This document shows positions 7,977-15,946 of a stretch of DNA of 34,435 nt, one piece after another (the stretch's first letter is position 1; each line of letters starts with the position of its first letter). The notes under the pieces were generated by a model that had not been told where the DNA came from, searched no databases, and saw nothing but the letters and a program-made list of their open reading frames with translations. Both the position numbers and the translations under genes were made by a program. The stretch is from Nitrososphaeria archaeon (lineage in GTDB: Archaea > Thermoproteota > Nitrososphaeria > Geothermarchaeales > JDFR-13): NCBI GenBank assembly GCA_027047855.1, contig JALTTZ010000029.1, forward strand, positions 1-34,435, given 5' to 3'.

Positions 7977-8450
7977 ATGAAAAGTATTTCTTATGTGCCT
8001 TTCTACAAAGGATCATTAGAAATCGTCTACGAGGATTATGTAATTTTTGGTGTTAGGTATCTGCATATGGTAAAGCTTAGGAAGAATCTTGAGGATGAAG
8101 TTCCTAGCATGTTTGTTCGTTATGCAGGGGGTCGGGAGGTTTCTTTTAATGAACTGGTCCTAGCAAAGGGTCTGGGTTCACAGTTCGATTATAATGTATG
8201 GAGGGCTGCTAGGTCGATTCCATATGGGGAAGTTAGGAGTTATGGATGGTTGGCAGAGAAGGTGGGTGGTAAACGGTATTCAAGGGCCGTGGCCATGTCT
8301 CTCTCTAGGAATCCTTTTCTTATTGTTGTGCCTTGCCATAGGGTTATCAGAAGTAATGGTGGTTTGGGTGGCTTTTCGTCTGAGGGTGGGTTGGAGCTTA
8401 AAAAGTATATGCTTGGTTTGGAAAATGCCCTCCGATATGTAAAAATATAA
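7977..8450 (+). CDS. ogt: Methylated-DNA-protein cysteine methyltransferase
   Basis: Suicide DNA repair protein that removes alkyl groups from O6-alkylguanine by transfer to its own cysteine. The acceptor cysteine is in VVPCHRVI (Cys120), followed by the usual GGLGGFSSEGGLELKK motif. The helix-turn-helix region FDYNVWRAARSIPYGEVRSYGWLAEKVG is complete. At 157 aa it is the short archaeal form, with a reduced N-terminal domain. A CATAAATT-like box about 28 nt before ATG 7977 and the lack of a ribosome site suggest leaderless expression. The gene ends 8 nt before the 3' end of the convergent guide RNA. Confidence 0.94.
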   Translation: MKSISYVPFYKGSLEIVYEDYVIFGVRYLHMVKLRKNLEDEVPSMFVRYAGGREVSFNELVLAKGLGSQFDYNVWRAARSIPYGEVRSYGWLAEKVGGKRYSRAVAMSLSRNPFLIVVPCHRVIRSNGGLGGFSSEGGLELKKYMLGLENALRYVKI

Positions 8451-8457
8451 GGTTGTT

Positions 8458-8533
8458 ATTGCTCAGCCTGCCCGTCTGCTACATCTACCCCTAGACGGGG
8501 TATCAAATACTACAATGGCTCATCATCGCGAAT
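8458..8533 (-). ncRNA. C/D box guide sRNA, likely targeting 16S rRNA
   Basis: Read on the minus strand: C box ATGATGA (8526-8520), a 13-nt guide GCCATTGTAGTAT, a D'-like TTGA (8506-8503), a 6-bp hairpin TACCCC/GGGGTA, a weak C' (GATGT), a guide AGCAGACGGGCAGG and D box CTGA (8466-8463). The flanks ATTCGC and GCAAT can form a short terminal stem with one bulge. The first guide is complementary to CTACAATGGC, a conserved 16S rRNA segment near E. coli position 1230. The second pairs with GCCCGTC of the decoding-site CCGCCCGTC. The D+5 rule would then put 2'-O-methylation on the equivalent of E. coli C1402. TATA-like boxes lie at 8541-8549 and 8563-8574. rRNA matches are from memory; the organism's own 16S is not in view. 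Confidence 0.62.
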
Positions 8534-8611
8534 GTTCCAATATTATATCTAATTCCTTTTGTCATATATTTATGTAACTATTTACCTAACTTCTTTAATC
8601 AGCTTAGTAAG

Positions 8612-9505
8612 TTATTTTGTTGTCTTGGCTGTTTCCCATAGTGCCTTCGACGCACCTTTCCAAACCATTGGGATATAAATTAGACTTGATAGGTAGGCTA
8701 TGATTGTTGATATGACTTTTTTTATGTTTTTTGACTTGTATAGTTCCCTTATAAAGAGTGCTATCTGAGTTTTTAGACTGAGTTTTGTTTTTATGGTGTT
8801 ATTTACTATTTTTTCTAATTGTTTATGACCTAAGTATGCTCTTATTACCTGGGAGGTAAATTCGTATAGTTTTAGTGGAGGCTTAAAAAATACCTCGGTG
8901 TTTCCCAAATATACCGTAGCGAATCCCATTCTGCTTACCATACATTGTAGGTAAAGATCGACTGAGATTGTATCTGGTGGTATGTAGATATTTCTCGCAA
9001 TTTTCTTGCGGAGGGCTAGCGCTCTTCCCATTATTGTAAATTGGGCTTGGGGATATAATGTTCTTATTGTATGAAGCCATTCGTTTATTGTTTTTGTAGC
9101 TAGAGCAGCTATTGATTTGAGTTCGATTGTTCGTGTTCTGCATCCCACTATTCCTATTTTTGGGTTACTTGCTAGAGTTTTAGCGAGTTTTTCTATTACT
9201 TTCGGGGATAGTGAAATATCTGCATCGAGTAGTATTATTGTGTCTCCATCGGCTTCTCGAAATATCGTATTCCAAGCATTTGATACTCCCATTCTTTCAT
9301 TATTATGGATAAATTTTATGTTAAAGGGATATTTGGTCTCTCTTAGATGTTTACTAACCATCTCTGGTGTGTCGTCATTACTGTCATCGACTATTATAAC
9401 TTCTCTTATTGGTGAACCTGAATCGAATTCTTTCTTTAGTTGGGTTAGGAGTTTTATTAAGTTTTCTCCCTCGTTGTAGGCAGGTATTCCGATGGTTATT
9501 TCCAA
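8612..9505 (-). CDS. Family 2 glycosyltransferase
   Basis: GT-A fold glycosyltransferase that moves sugar from a nucleotide- or lipid-linked donor, probably for surface glycans or N-glycosylation. The N-terminus TIGIPAYNEGENL, the VDDSNDDT loop and the DxD-type LLDADISL (about residue 95) are typical of GT2. A hydrophobic segment near the C-terminus (IIAYLSSLIYIPMVW) suggests one membrane anchor. At 297 aa the length is normal. TTG 9505 is the start, with GGTGAT about 7 nt upstream. It lies 10 nt after the orphan gene 9516-9926, so the two form an operon. Acceptor and donor cannot be told from sequence. Confidence 0.88.
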   Translation of the reverse strand: MEITIGIPAYNEGENLIKLLTQLKKEFDSGSPIREVIIVDDSNDDTPEMVSKHLRETKYPFNIKFIHNNERMGVSNAWNTIFREADGDTIILLDADISLSPKVIEKLAKTLASNPKIGIVGCRTRTIELKSIAALATKTINEWLHTIRTLYPQAQFTIMGRALALRKKIARNIYIPPDTISVDLYLQCMVSRMGFATVYLGNTEVFFKPPLKLYEFTSQVIRAYLGHKQLEKIVNNTIKTKLSLKTQIALFIRELYKSKNIKKVISTIIAYLSSLIYIPMVWKGASKALWETAKTTK

Positions 9506-9515
9506 GATTTATCAC

Positions 9516-9926
9516 CTATAATGAAGTTCTTTCCTCCGCTGTCCACCATGCTGTGTCCGGATTTTCATCGATGTATACAGCTATCCATCTTGATCCTCTA
9601 TTTTCATCACGTATCTTTAAAAGTCTTATTAGATAATGGGTGAATGTGGGGTAATCATATACCTCCCATATTACTCCATATACTATCTTTAGGGTTTCTA
9701 TTCCCGTGTCAAGGAAATATCCTTCGGATATGAGGAGTTTTATTATTTCACTTCGGCCTTTATATTTTTCTAGGCTTTTCTCGATGCAGTCTATAATTTC
9801 TTTGTCTTTGTTTGGATTTGCTCTGTAGAAGGCCACTCTAGTGTTTTTGTATTTTCTTATTGATTCATGTTCTGTTACTTGTCTTAGCTCTTCACTTAAG
9901 TCATCTAATATGTTGTCAGTTAACAT
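9516..9926 (-). CDS. Uncharacterised protein upstream of glycosyltransferase
   Basis: A 136-aa acidic, mostly helical protein (ILDDLSEELRQVTEHESIRKYKN, then DKEIIDCIEKSLEKYKGRSEIIKLLISEGYF) with a conserved-looking aromatic tail (WEVYDYPTFTHYLIRLL, then DTAWWTAEE). I recognise no family, signal peptide or membrane segment. ATG 9926 opens the frame. It is 10 nt upstream of the glycosyltransferase gene and transcribed with it. The intergenic stretch 9927-10024 holds AT-rich promoter sequence for this gene and for the divergent PPC-domain gene. Confidence 0.6.
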   Translation of the reverse strand: MLTDNILDDLSEELRQVTEHESIRKYKNTRVAFYRANPNKDKEIIDCIEKSLEKYKGRSEIIKLLISEGYFLDTGIETLKIVYGVIWEVYDYPTFTHYLIRLLKIRDENRGSRWIAVYIDENPDTAWWTAEERTSL

Positions 9927-10024
9927 GTATAGCTCACTTGCAACATTTTCTCATGATTAATATCTTAATATTTTCTATCGTCCTATAGAAATATTTTTGT
10001 TGACATCATTGAGGTGAGGCTTGG

Positions 10025-10450
10025 TTGAAGGTTGGTGGCGTTGAGAGAATTTTTATAGGGAGATTGAAGAGAGGTGATGACGTCCTAAAGGAGTTAACAA
10101 GGATAGTTGAGGAGAACAATATAAAAAGTGGGGCTGTTCTGCTTATCGGAAGCCTGGATAGGGTGAATGTCGGATATTTCAATGAGGAGACGGGTGAGTA
10201 TGATAACTTTGTGGGTGAAGGATTCTATGAACTTGTTTCGGGTGTAGGTAATATTTCATGGAGGGATGGCAAGCCGGTTGTACATGTACATATCTCTGCC
10301 GCATCTCATGAAGGGGATATAAAGGTAGGTCATTTGCTTGAGGGAAATATATCTTCTTTAACTGTCGAATATGTTATTTTTGCATTTGACTTCAAGGTTG
10401 AGCGGAAGTATGACGAGGAGACTAAGTTGTCATTATTAGATACGGAGTAA
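10025..10450 (+). CDS. PPC (DUF296) domain protein
   Basis: Single PPC domain, the 'plants and prokaryotes conserved' fold that forms trimers and in plants is attached to AT-hook DNA-binding proteins. The fold shows as ERIFIGRLKRGDDVLKEL, then AVLLIGSLDRVNVGYF, and HVHISAASHEGDIKVGHLLEGN, with the histidines typical of a metal or ligand pocket. At 141 aa it has no AT-hook or other extension, as in most archaeal members, whose role is unknown. TTG 10025 follows GAGGTGAGG at about 5 nt. Its stop codon directly abuts the sugar-kinase frame, so the two are co-translated. Confidence 0.85.
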   Translation: MKVGGVERIFIGRLKRGDDVLKELTRIVEENNIKSGAVLLIGSLDRVNVGYFNEETGEYDNFVGEGFYELVSGVGNISWRDGKPVVHVHISAASHEGDIKVGHLLEGNISSLTVEYVIFAFDFKVERKYDEETKLSLLDTE

Positions 10451-10456
10451 TTGTTG

Positions 10457-11362
10457 GTGATTACCATTATTGGGCTTGTTGGTCTGGTTACCCTAGATGT
10501 AAATGTAGTTGGTTCAATTATTAGGGAAGGTGTAGGGGGGTCTATATATTATATATCTAGGGCTCTAGATGTATTGGGTGTTGACTATAAGGTTCTAACC
10601 GCAGTGGGAGAGGGTTTTCCTCTTTCTTCACTGGAATCAGAGTCGGGGGTGTTTCAGATTAAGAAATACAGAGGACCATCTCTTTTATTCAAGAATATAT
10701 ATAGTGGTGGCTTGCGTGAGCAGAGGGTCGAAAATTATGGCTATATGTTTGACATAGGGGATATTTTGGAGTATTTTTGTAATCTTGATTTGGATATATT
10801 GGGTATTGTTCCGGTTCTAGGGGAAATATCCATAAATGACCTTCTTACATTGAGTGGATACTTTGATGTTGGTGTGGATCCTCAAGGTGTAGTCAGGGAG
10901 GTAAGTAATGGATGGGTGGTGGGGAGGCATATATCACCGAACTATTTTATGAAAACTAAAATACTGAAAGTTTCGAACGACGAATTGTCGTATATTTTTT
11001 CTAATTCGGATGAATTTATGGATTTTGTTGATGTTTATAAGGGAGGTCTAGCGATCACACTGGGTGTTAAAGGGTCAGTAGTGGTTTATGATAATTCAAT
11101 GTTTTATGTCCCGTCTATTCCTGTTTATGGGGATATAGATACTACTGGTGCTGGTGATGTATATATGGCTGGTCTTTTGTATGGGTATGGCTCTGGTATG
11201 GATTTCTTAGACAGTGCTGTTTTGGCCACCGCCCTTAGTTATACATTAATTTCGGGGGGTATCTCGTCGCTTAAACAGTTTCCAAGTTATATTAATCATA
11301 TAAAGGATGGTGTTGAGAGGTTGGATGAAGAATCTTTGATTGTTTATATTGGGTACGTGTGA
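10457..11362 (+). CDS. PfkB family carbohydrate/nucleoside kinase
   Basis: Ribokinase-fold kinase. The C-terminal signature DTTGAGDVYMAGLLYG supplies the anion hole and catalytic Asp. The N-terminal segment (ITIIGLVGLVTLD, GVGGSIYYISRALDVLG) matches the substrate-binding core, with GGSIYY in place of the usual GGxxxN. The substrate cannot be read; candidates are a sugar, a nucleoside or a sugar phosphate. Three in-frame starts stand in a row after GGAG (TTG 10451, TTG 10454, GTG 10457). I give GTG 10457, but 10454 has the better spacing. It follows the PPC-domain gene without a gap and ends 15 nt before convergent acylphosphatase. Confidence 0.85.
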   Translation: MITIIGLVGLVTLDVNVVGSIIREGVGGSIYYISRALDVLGVDYKVLTAVGEGFPLSSLESESGVFQIKKYRGPSLLFKNIYSGGLREQRVENYGYMFDIGDILEYFCNLDLDILGIVPVLGEISINDLLTLSGYFDVGVDPQGVVREVSNGWVVGRHISPNYFMKTKILKVSNDELSYIFSNSDEFMDFVDVYKGGLAITLGVKGSVVVYDNSMFYVPSIPVYGDIDTTGAGDVYMAGLLYGYGSGMDFLDSAVLATALSYTLISGGISSLKQFPSYINHIKDGVERLDEESLIVYIGYV

Positions 11363-11376
11363 ATGTTCCTGTGAGA

Positions 11377-11652
11377 TCAGTATTTTATTCTGAAGTCTTT
11401 GAATTCTCCTTTGTATTCCTCTTCAATGATCTCCACTTTATCTACTCTGGCGAGTGGTGGGCCTTTGTGGAAAAACTCTATCATCTCCTCTATTTTATCT
11501 TCATCTCCTTCGACTATGGCTTCTACCCTGCCATCGGGTAGATTTCTTATCCAACCGGTTACTCCTAACTGCTCGGCTAGTTCTTTAGATGTGTATCTGA
11601 AGAATACTCCCTGCACTCGTCCTGATATAAACACGTGTATTCTTTTTTTCAT
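11377..11652 (-). CDS. acyP: Acylphosphatase
   Basis: Hydrolyses carboxyl-phosphate bonds in small acyl phosphates such as 1,3-bisphosphoglycerate or acetyl phosphate. The phosphate loop GRVQGVFFRY carries the catalytic arginine, and GWIRNLPDGRVEA the catalytic asparagine. Length from ATG 11652 is 91 aa, exactly the family size. The ORF track adds four residues (start 11664), but GGTGAT lies just before ATG 11652 and would be destroyed as a ribosome site by the earlier start. Single-gene transcription unit, separated by about 80 nt from the MBL gene downstream on the same strand's upstream side. Confidence 0.95.
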   Translation of the reverse strand: MKKRIHVFISGRVQGVFFRYTSKELAEQLGVTGWIRNLPDGRVEAIVEGDEDKIEEMIEFFHKGPPLARVDKVEIIEEEYKGEFKDFRIKY

Positions 11653-11730
11653 GTGTATCACCATAGTGGTTGCATTATGTGATTTGTTTGCTTATATGAT
11701 TAAATTTATTTAGGATATATTTTAATTGTC

Positions 11731-12651
11731 CTAGAGGCTTTCGGCGTCGTAGCCCAGTCTTTGCAGTTCCTTTGCAAATGTGGCTGAGTATCCGAATATA
11801 GTATAGATTTTTCTAGGGTTTACCTTGTCGATTACTCTGAGGAGTCCTAGGAAGTCGGCGTGGTCACTTAAAGGTAGGCCTTTATCTTCTTTGCCCACCA
11901 TCCATCCTGTGAGTCTTATTATTCTCGTGTTAAGGTTGAATTTTGATGTATCGACTCTGGAGTTTGTTCCTTTTATTAGTAGGAATGGCTCTGTTATATC
12001 GGATTTGTTTAATATATTATACTTGCAGTTTGTTAGGTATCCCAGTTTTCTGTATGATTCATTGTATTTATGGACTGCCTTGGATACATATAGGTTATTA
12101 TAGTTTCTAAATAGATTGGTCAGAAGTTGTGTTTTTCCGAGGGGATAGGCCTCCAGAATCACATTAGTTCCATTTATAACGGACTTATATACAGTCTGTA
12201 TCAATTTCTCTATTAGTCTGTTATATTCTCCAAATATGTATCTTCTCTTTCCATAGGTGGCTTCAATAATTAGTATGTCTGCTTGGGGTGGTTTGAATCC
12301 CCTAAGGAATTCTCTATCGAATATGTTTAAGTCTCCAGTGTATAGGATTTTTCCGTCTATTAGGAATGCTCTTGATCCTAATATGTGTCCATTCTCTATC
12401 ATTTCTATGTCTTTGTGTCTATCTTGGTCTAGGGCGTTATAGGTATATCCCCGGGTTCTTGCCAATTCTAATGTTTCCTTCGAGGATAGTACTTGAATAT
12501 TTCGGCCGCTTGGGAGGTGGTCGGTGTGAGCGTGGGATATCATATATATGTCTGCACTAACATTCTTTGGAACTTTGTCTAGTGCATATCTATATTTGTT
12601 TGTGTCTATTACTATGCCATTGCCTACTTTCCTTATGTTTATGTAGCTCAT
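11731..12651 (-). CDS. Metallo-beta-lactamase fold exonuclease-like protein
   Basis: MBL-fold protein related to the archaeal mRNA 3'-end processing / DNA ligase-associated exonuclease group. The zinc motif is SHAHTDHLPSG, followed by GHILGSRAFLI, YTGDLN and ATYGKR, and by a late PLSDHADF histidine. These are the marks of CPSF73/Artemis-like MBL enzymes, yet at 306 aa there is no full beta-CASP domain. I therefore call it exonuclease-like and leave the substrate (RNA or DNA) open. ATG 12651 lies about 25 nt after a TATA-like AGTTATAC, suggesting leaderless expression. It is divergent from the GTPase gene. Confidence 0.83.
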   Translation of the reverse strand: MSYINIRKVGNGIVIDTNKYRYALDKVPKNVSADIYMISHAHTDHLPSGRNIQVLSSKETLELARTRGYTYNALDQDRHKDIEMIENGHILGSRAFLIDGKILYTGDLNIFDREFLRGFKPPQADILIIEATYGKRRYIFGEYNRLIEKLIQTVYKSVINGTNVILEAYPLGKTQLLTNLFRNYNNLYVSKAVHKYNESYRKLGYLTNCKYNILNKSDITEPFLLIKGTNSRVDTSKFNLNTRIIRLTGWMVGKEDKGLPLSDHADFLGLLRVIDKVNPRKIYTIFGYSATFAKELQRLGYDAESL

Positions 12652-12717
12652 TCTATTTTCAAAATATTTGTATAACTTAGTTTGAATATAACTATTTATT
12701 GTAAGGGTGCATTATCT

Positions 12718-13926
12718 ATGGCGGATTTGAGGATCGGTATTATTGGTAAGACTAATACTGGTAAGACGACTTTCTTTAATGCGGCTACATTGTTGAATGC
12801 GGAGATTCAGCCTTATCCCTTTACCACTAAGAGGCCTAACATTGGTGTGGCTCATGTATCGTCGCCGTGTGTTTGTAGGGAGTTTAATGTGAAGTGTCAA
12901 CCTAGGAATAGTGTGTGTATTGGTGGGTGGAGGTTCCATAGAATAACGCTTATCGACTTGCCCGGTTTGATTAAGGGGGCTCACATGGGTAAGGGCTTGG
13001 GTAACCAGTTCTTGGGTGTTGCAGCCCAGTCTGATGCATTGATTCATCTTGTGGATGCATCTGGAAGCATTGATGCCGAGGGTAATATTGTTGAAGTTGG
13101 ATACGGGGACCCTCTGGCTGACTATTATGATATTGAAGAAGAGCTTGCCCTCTGGTATCATCGGATTATTGAAGGTAATAGAATGACTATAGAGAAGCAT
13201 GAGAAGAATATTGGTCTGGTTGACGCTTTGTATTCTGTTTTATCGGGTATTAAGGTTAAGAAGGAGCATATTGAGGAGGCTTTGATACTTAGTGGTTTGG
13301 AGGATATTCCATTTAAGGATTGGAGTATGGATGATTCCAAGGTATTTGCTTATCGTGTAAGAGAAATATCTAAGCCAACGATCGTGGTAGCGAACAAGAT
13401 TGATTTGGAGGGTGCTGAGAAGAATTACATTAAGCTTAACAATACTCTTAAGGATGTCGTGGTTATCCCTGCTTCAGCCGATTCTGAGCTTGCTCTGCGA
13501 AGGGCTGAGCAGAAAGGATTGGTCGAGTATATTCCTGGTGATGAGGAGTTCCGTGTTAAGGATCCTTCTAGGCTCACGGCTAAGCAGAAGAAGGCACTTG
13601 AGTATATGGAGCGGTTTGTATTCTCCAAGATTATGAGGACTGGTGTGCAGTTCGCATTGAATACTCTTGTCTTTAAGGTTATGGGGTACAAATACGTATA
13701 TCCTGTTCATGATATTGAGAGGCTGAGTGATAGGAAGGGAAGAGTGTTGCCTGATGTCTATTTATTGCCAAGGGAGGCGGATCTCGAAGATTTGGCTGGA
13801 GAAATTCATACAACACTGAGGAAGAATCTTTTGCATGGCATTGATGTTCGAACGGGTATTAAACTACCGCGTAATTATATCCTTCATGACAGAGATGTGG
13901 TTCACCTGGTTGTTGCTCGTAGATGA
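12718..13926 (+). CDS. YchF/OLA1-like GTPase with TGS domain, archaeal form
   Basis: Translation-linked P-loop GTPase of the Obg/YchF group. G1 is GKTNTGKTTF, G3 is DLPG followed by LIKGAHMGKGLGNQFL, and G4 is ANKID. A C-terminal TGS domain ends in the GIDVRTGIKLPRNYILHDRDVVHLV stretch. The archaeal subgroup feature is a cysteine cluster in the switch I region (SPCVCREFNVKCQPRNSVC), which may bind zinc. The ORF track starts at TTG 12682. ATG 12718 is better because AGGGTG lies upstream and MADLRIGIIG is the natural N-terminus (402 aa). It overlaps the HDAC-like gene by 4 nt (ATGA), so the two are coupled. Confidence 0.93.
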   Translation: MADLRIGIIGKTNTGKTTFFNAATLLNAEIQPYPFTTKRPNIGVAHVSSPCVCREFNVKCQPRNSVCIGGWRFHRITLIDLPGLIKGAHMGKGLGNQFLGVAAQSDALIHLVDASGSIDAEGNIVEVGYGDPLADYYDIEEELALWYHRIIEGNRMTIEKHEKNIGLVDALYSVLSGIKVKKEHIEEALILSGLEDIPFKDWSMDDSKVFAYRVREISKPTIVVANKIDLEGAEKNYIKLNNTLKDVVVIPASADSELALRRAEQKGLVEYIPGDEEFRVKDPSRLTAKQKKALEYMERFVFSKIMRTGVQFALNTLVFKVMGYKYVYPVHDIERLSDRKGRVLPDVYLLPREADLEDLAGEIHTTLRKNLLHGIDVRTGIKLPRNYILHDRDVVHLVVARR

Positions 13927-14870
13927 ATATGAGAACTAGACTCTATGTTGGGGAGAATCTATTCAAATATGGGTTTGAGAACCATCCTTTATCTACTAAA
14001 AGATATGCGAGGTTTTTAGAGTTATTGGAAAATGATGCTGCTTTGAAGAGTTCTTTAGAGTTTTTCGAGGTTGACGGATTATGTAACGAGAGGATTCTCC
14101 GCTTATTTCATACCTCTGAATATATAGGTCGTGTTAAAAAGTTGTCTGAGAGAGGCTATGGGTATATAGACTATGGAGATACTCCAGTATTCAAAGGTAT
14201 CTTTGAGGTTTCATTGGCCTCCGTGTGTGCCTCCGTATATGGTTTGGACTTTGCATATAATCACCGTTCCATTGCTGTTAATCTTGCTGGAGGGTGGCAT
14301 CATGCATATAGAGATAGGGGTTCCGGCTTCTGCGTGTTCAATGATATAGGTGTTAGTATCGAGGTATTGAGGTCTAAATATGGTAATGATTTAAAATTCT
14401 ATTATATAGATATTGATGCGCATCATGGAGATGGGGTATATTACTCGTATGAGTCGGATCCCAATGTATATATATTTGATATTCATGAGGATGGTAGATT
14501 TCTATTTCCAGGTACTGGTGGTTGGATGGAGCGTGGGTCTGGTAAAGCTTTTGGGACCAAGACGAATATTCCACTTCCCCCTTGGTCTGGTGATGAGCAG
14601 TTACTCTCATATATCGATAATTTGATAGAGGATGTGTTTAAGGTCTCGCCAGATGTAATTGTTTTTCAGGCTGGTCAGGATGGGTTAGCGGGTGATCCAC
14701 TTACTCACCTCCAATACAGTGATCAAGGATATTTAAAGGCGGTTGAGCGTGTATTTGGGGTTGCTAAGGACCTTAATATCGGCATTTTATATTTAGGTGG
14801 TGGAGGATATCAACCCAATAAGGTGGCTGAAAATTGGATAAGGGTTCTGAGGATCGCGGTGAATCTCTAG
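13923..14870 (+). CDS. Histone deacetylase family / AcuC-like amidohydrolase
   Basis: Zinc-dependent deacetylase of the arginase-deacetylase fold. The histidine pair is in GGWHHAY (His126-His127), and the zinc ligands are the second Asp and the His of DIDAHHGDG (Asp165, His167). The third ligand is in AGQDGLAGDPL. The late GGGGY motif supplies the tyrosine. All key catalytic residues are present, so it should be active. Its target could be acetylated Alba or other chromatin proteins, acetyl-CoA synthetase (as for AcuC) or acetylpolyamines. No histone gene is in this window. It overlaps the GTPase stop by 4 nt and the following orphan is immediately downstream. Confidence 0.92.
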   Translation: MNMRTRLYVGENLFKYGFENHPLSTKRYARFLELLENDAALKSSLEFFEVDGLCNERILRLFHTSEYIGRVKKLSERGYGYIDYGDTPVFKGIFEVSLASVCASVYGLDFAYNHRSIAVNLAGGWHHAYRDRGSGFCVFNDIGVSIEVLRSKYGNDLKFYYIDIDAHHGDGVYYSYESDPNVYIFDIHEDGRFLFPGTGGWMERGSGKAFGTKTNIPLPPWSGDEQLLSYIDNLIEDVFKVSPDVIVFQAGQDGLAGDPLTHLQYSDQGYLKAVERVFGVAKDLNIGILYLGGGGYQPNKVAENWIRVLRIAVNL

Positions 14871-14875
14871 CAGTT

Positions 14876-15940
14876 GTGGATAGGCCGGGTCTTCATGACC
14901 TATTTATTTACAGGATTAATGTTGACCACGGTTATTTAGTTGGTTTTTTAGAATTGCCAGAGGAGCACGTGAGTCTCTATCCAGTTGTTGATTTTATTGT
15001 TGATGAGGAGATTCTGGGCTATGTATCGTTTATGGAGAAGATTGTTCTTGACGAGTTCTATCGTGTTCCTCCTATGACCTTCGCTGTCATCGGTTTTTAT
15101 AATTCCTATGGGGATGAGTATGTCGTTCCTCGATTAGGCAAGTTCTTGAAGGATGGATTTAGAGTGTGGACTGTTCAGTGGTTTTCATGGGACGTGAAAC
15201 CTGTGTCGACTGGATACTCTTCTTGGTTTAATTATGTCTTGTCTTTCTCCAGGTTCCTTCCATCAAGATATAGACCTGAGGTCATCAATGGGAAGGTGAA
15301 CTTAATAACCAATAATATCAAGTTTTTCAATTATACGTGTTTTAATGGATGGGTTGATGTCGGGAAATTGGCTAGCCATTTTGATGGACTAGCCGACTCT
15401 AGTGTAGTAATTTTTCCTCCAAATCTTTTAGATTTACCGACATACTCGGATGGTGAGTTGGTTTATAAGGCCTTATTTTTACATTTTGACAGTTTTCAAG
15501 ATATGTTGGATACTAGTTCTGCTCTGGAAGCTTGTGCTGGGCGGGTGCTCAATGTGTATAGTGATTTCTTCCATAGTCTGGTTTCGAGAGGCGATAACAT
15601 CTATATATTCCCTTTTTTTGTATCTTCTAATGGTGGTCTAAATATAGTATATCTCATATTTAGTGAGGGTAAGTGGTCTGTTGTTTATGGTCCCGTTTAT
15701 GAAGGCGAGGATTTTGTTTTAGATCCGTTCGGTGTCTACAAGGGGAGAAAATTAAAGGTTTTCTTTGGTTTGTGGGGTAGGGTTAGACATCGTAAGGGCT
15801 GGAGTCTAATTGATTACCTGAATTTTGATGGGTACAAGACGATTTTGTCTAGAATGTTTTTTGAGCTTAGGTATGGGGGGAAAATAATATATTCTGGACC
15901 TTCGAAAGTAGGTGTTTTGAGTCTTCCAGAAAATGTATAA
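14876..15940 (+). CDS. Uncharacterised protein downstream of HDAC-like gene
   Basis: About 354 aa, unrecognised. It is aromatic-rich and mixed alpha/beta, with repeated strand-like pieces (TFAVIGFYNSYGDEYVV, GFRVWTVQWFSWD, NIYIFPFFVSSNGGLNIVYLIF) and no membrane spans, zinc motif or nucleotide loop. The ORF track begins at TTG 14834 inside the HDAC gene. GTG 14876, with GGTGA 12 nt before it, would avoid the 37-nt overlap. Both are possible. It is the third gene of the GTPase/HDAC-like operon and ends 6 nt before the convergent NadE-like gene. Phe, Tyr and Asp content is unusually high for this window. Confidence 0.6.
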   Translation: MDRPGLHDLFIYRINVDHGYLVGFLELPEEHVSLYPVVDFIVDEEILGYVSFMEKIVLDEFYRVPPMTFAVIGFYNSYGDEYVVPRLGKFLKDGFRVWTVQWFSWDVKPVSTGYSSWFNYVLSFSRFLPSRYRPEVINGKVNLITNNIKFFNYTCFNGWVDVGKLASHFDGLADSSVVIFPPNLLDLPTYSDGELVYKALFLHFDSFQDMLDTSSALEACAGRVLNVYSDFFHSLVSRGDNIYIFPFFVSSNGGLNIVYLIFSEGKWSVVYGPVYEGEDFVLDPFGVYKGRKLKVFFGLWGRVRHRKGWSLIDYLNFDGYKTILSRMFFELRYGGKIIYSGPSKVGVLSLPENV

Positions 15941-15946
15941 TTTGGT

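Noticed and set aside
8451-8540. Possible tRNA or partial rRNA in the GC-rich stretch after MGMT
   Set aside because: No T-arm GGTTCRA motif, no cloverleaf and no anticodon arm. The short rRNA-like words are in antisense on the minus strand between exact C and D boxes, which a guide RNA explains better.
12712-13200. Minus-strand ORF of 162 aa antisense to the GTPase gene
   Set aside because: Entirely inside the conserved G-domain coding region, with no motif of its own.
13923-14870. Acetoin utilisation AcuC as a firm name for the HDAC-family gene
   Set aside because: Catalytic residues fit many HDAC-family members and there is no acetate or acetoin gene nearby to support AcuC.
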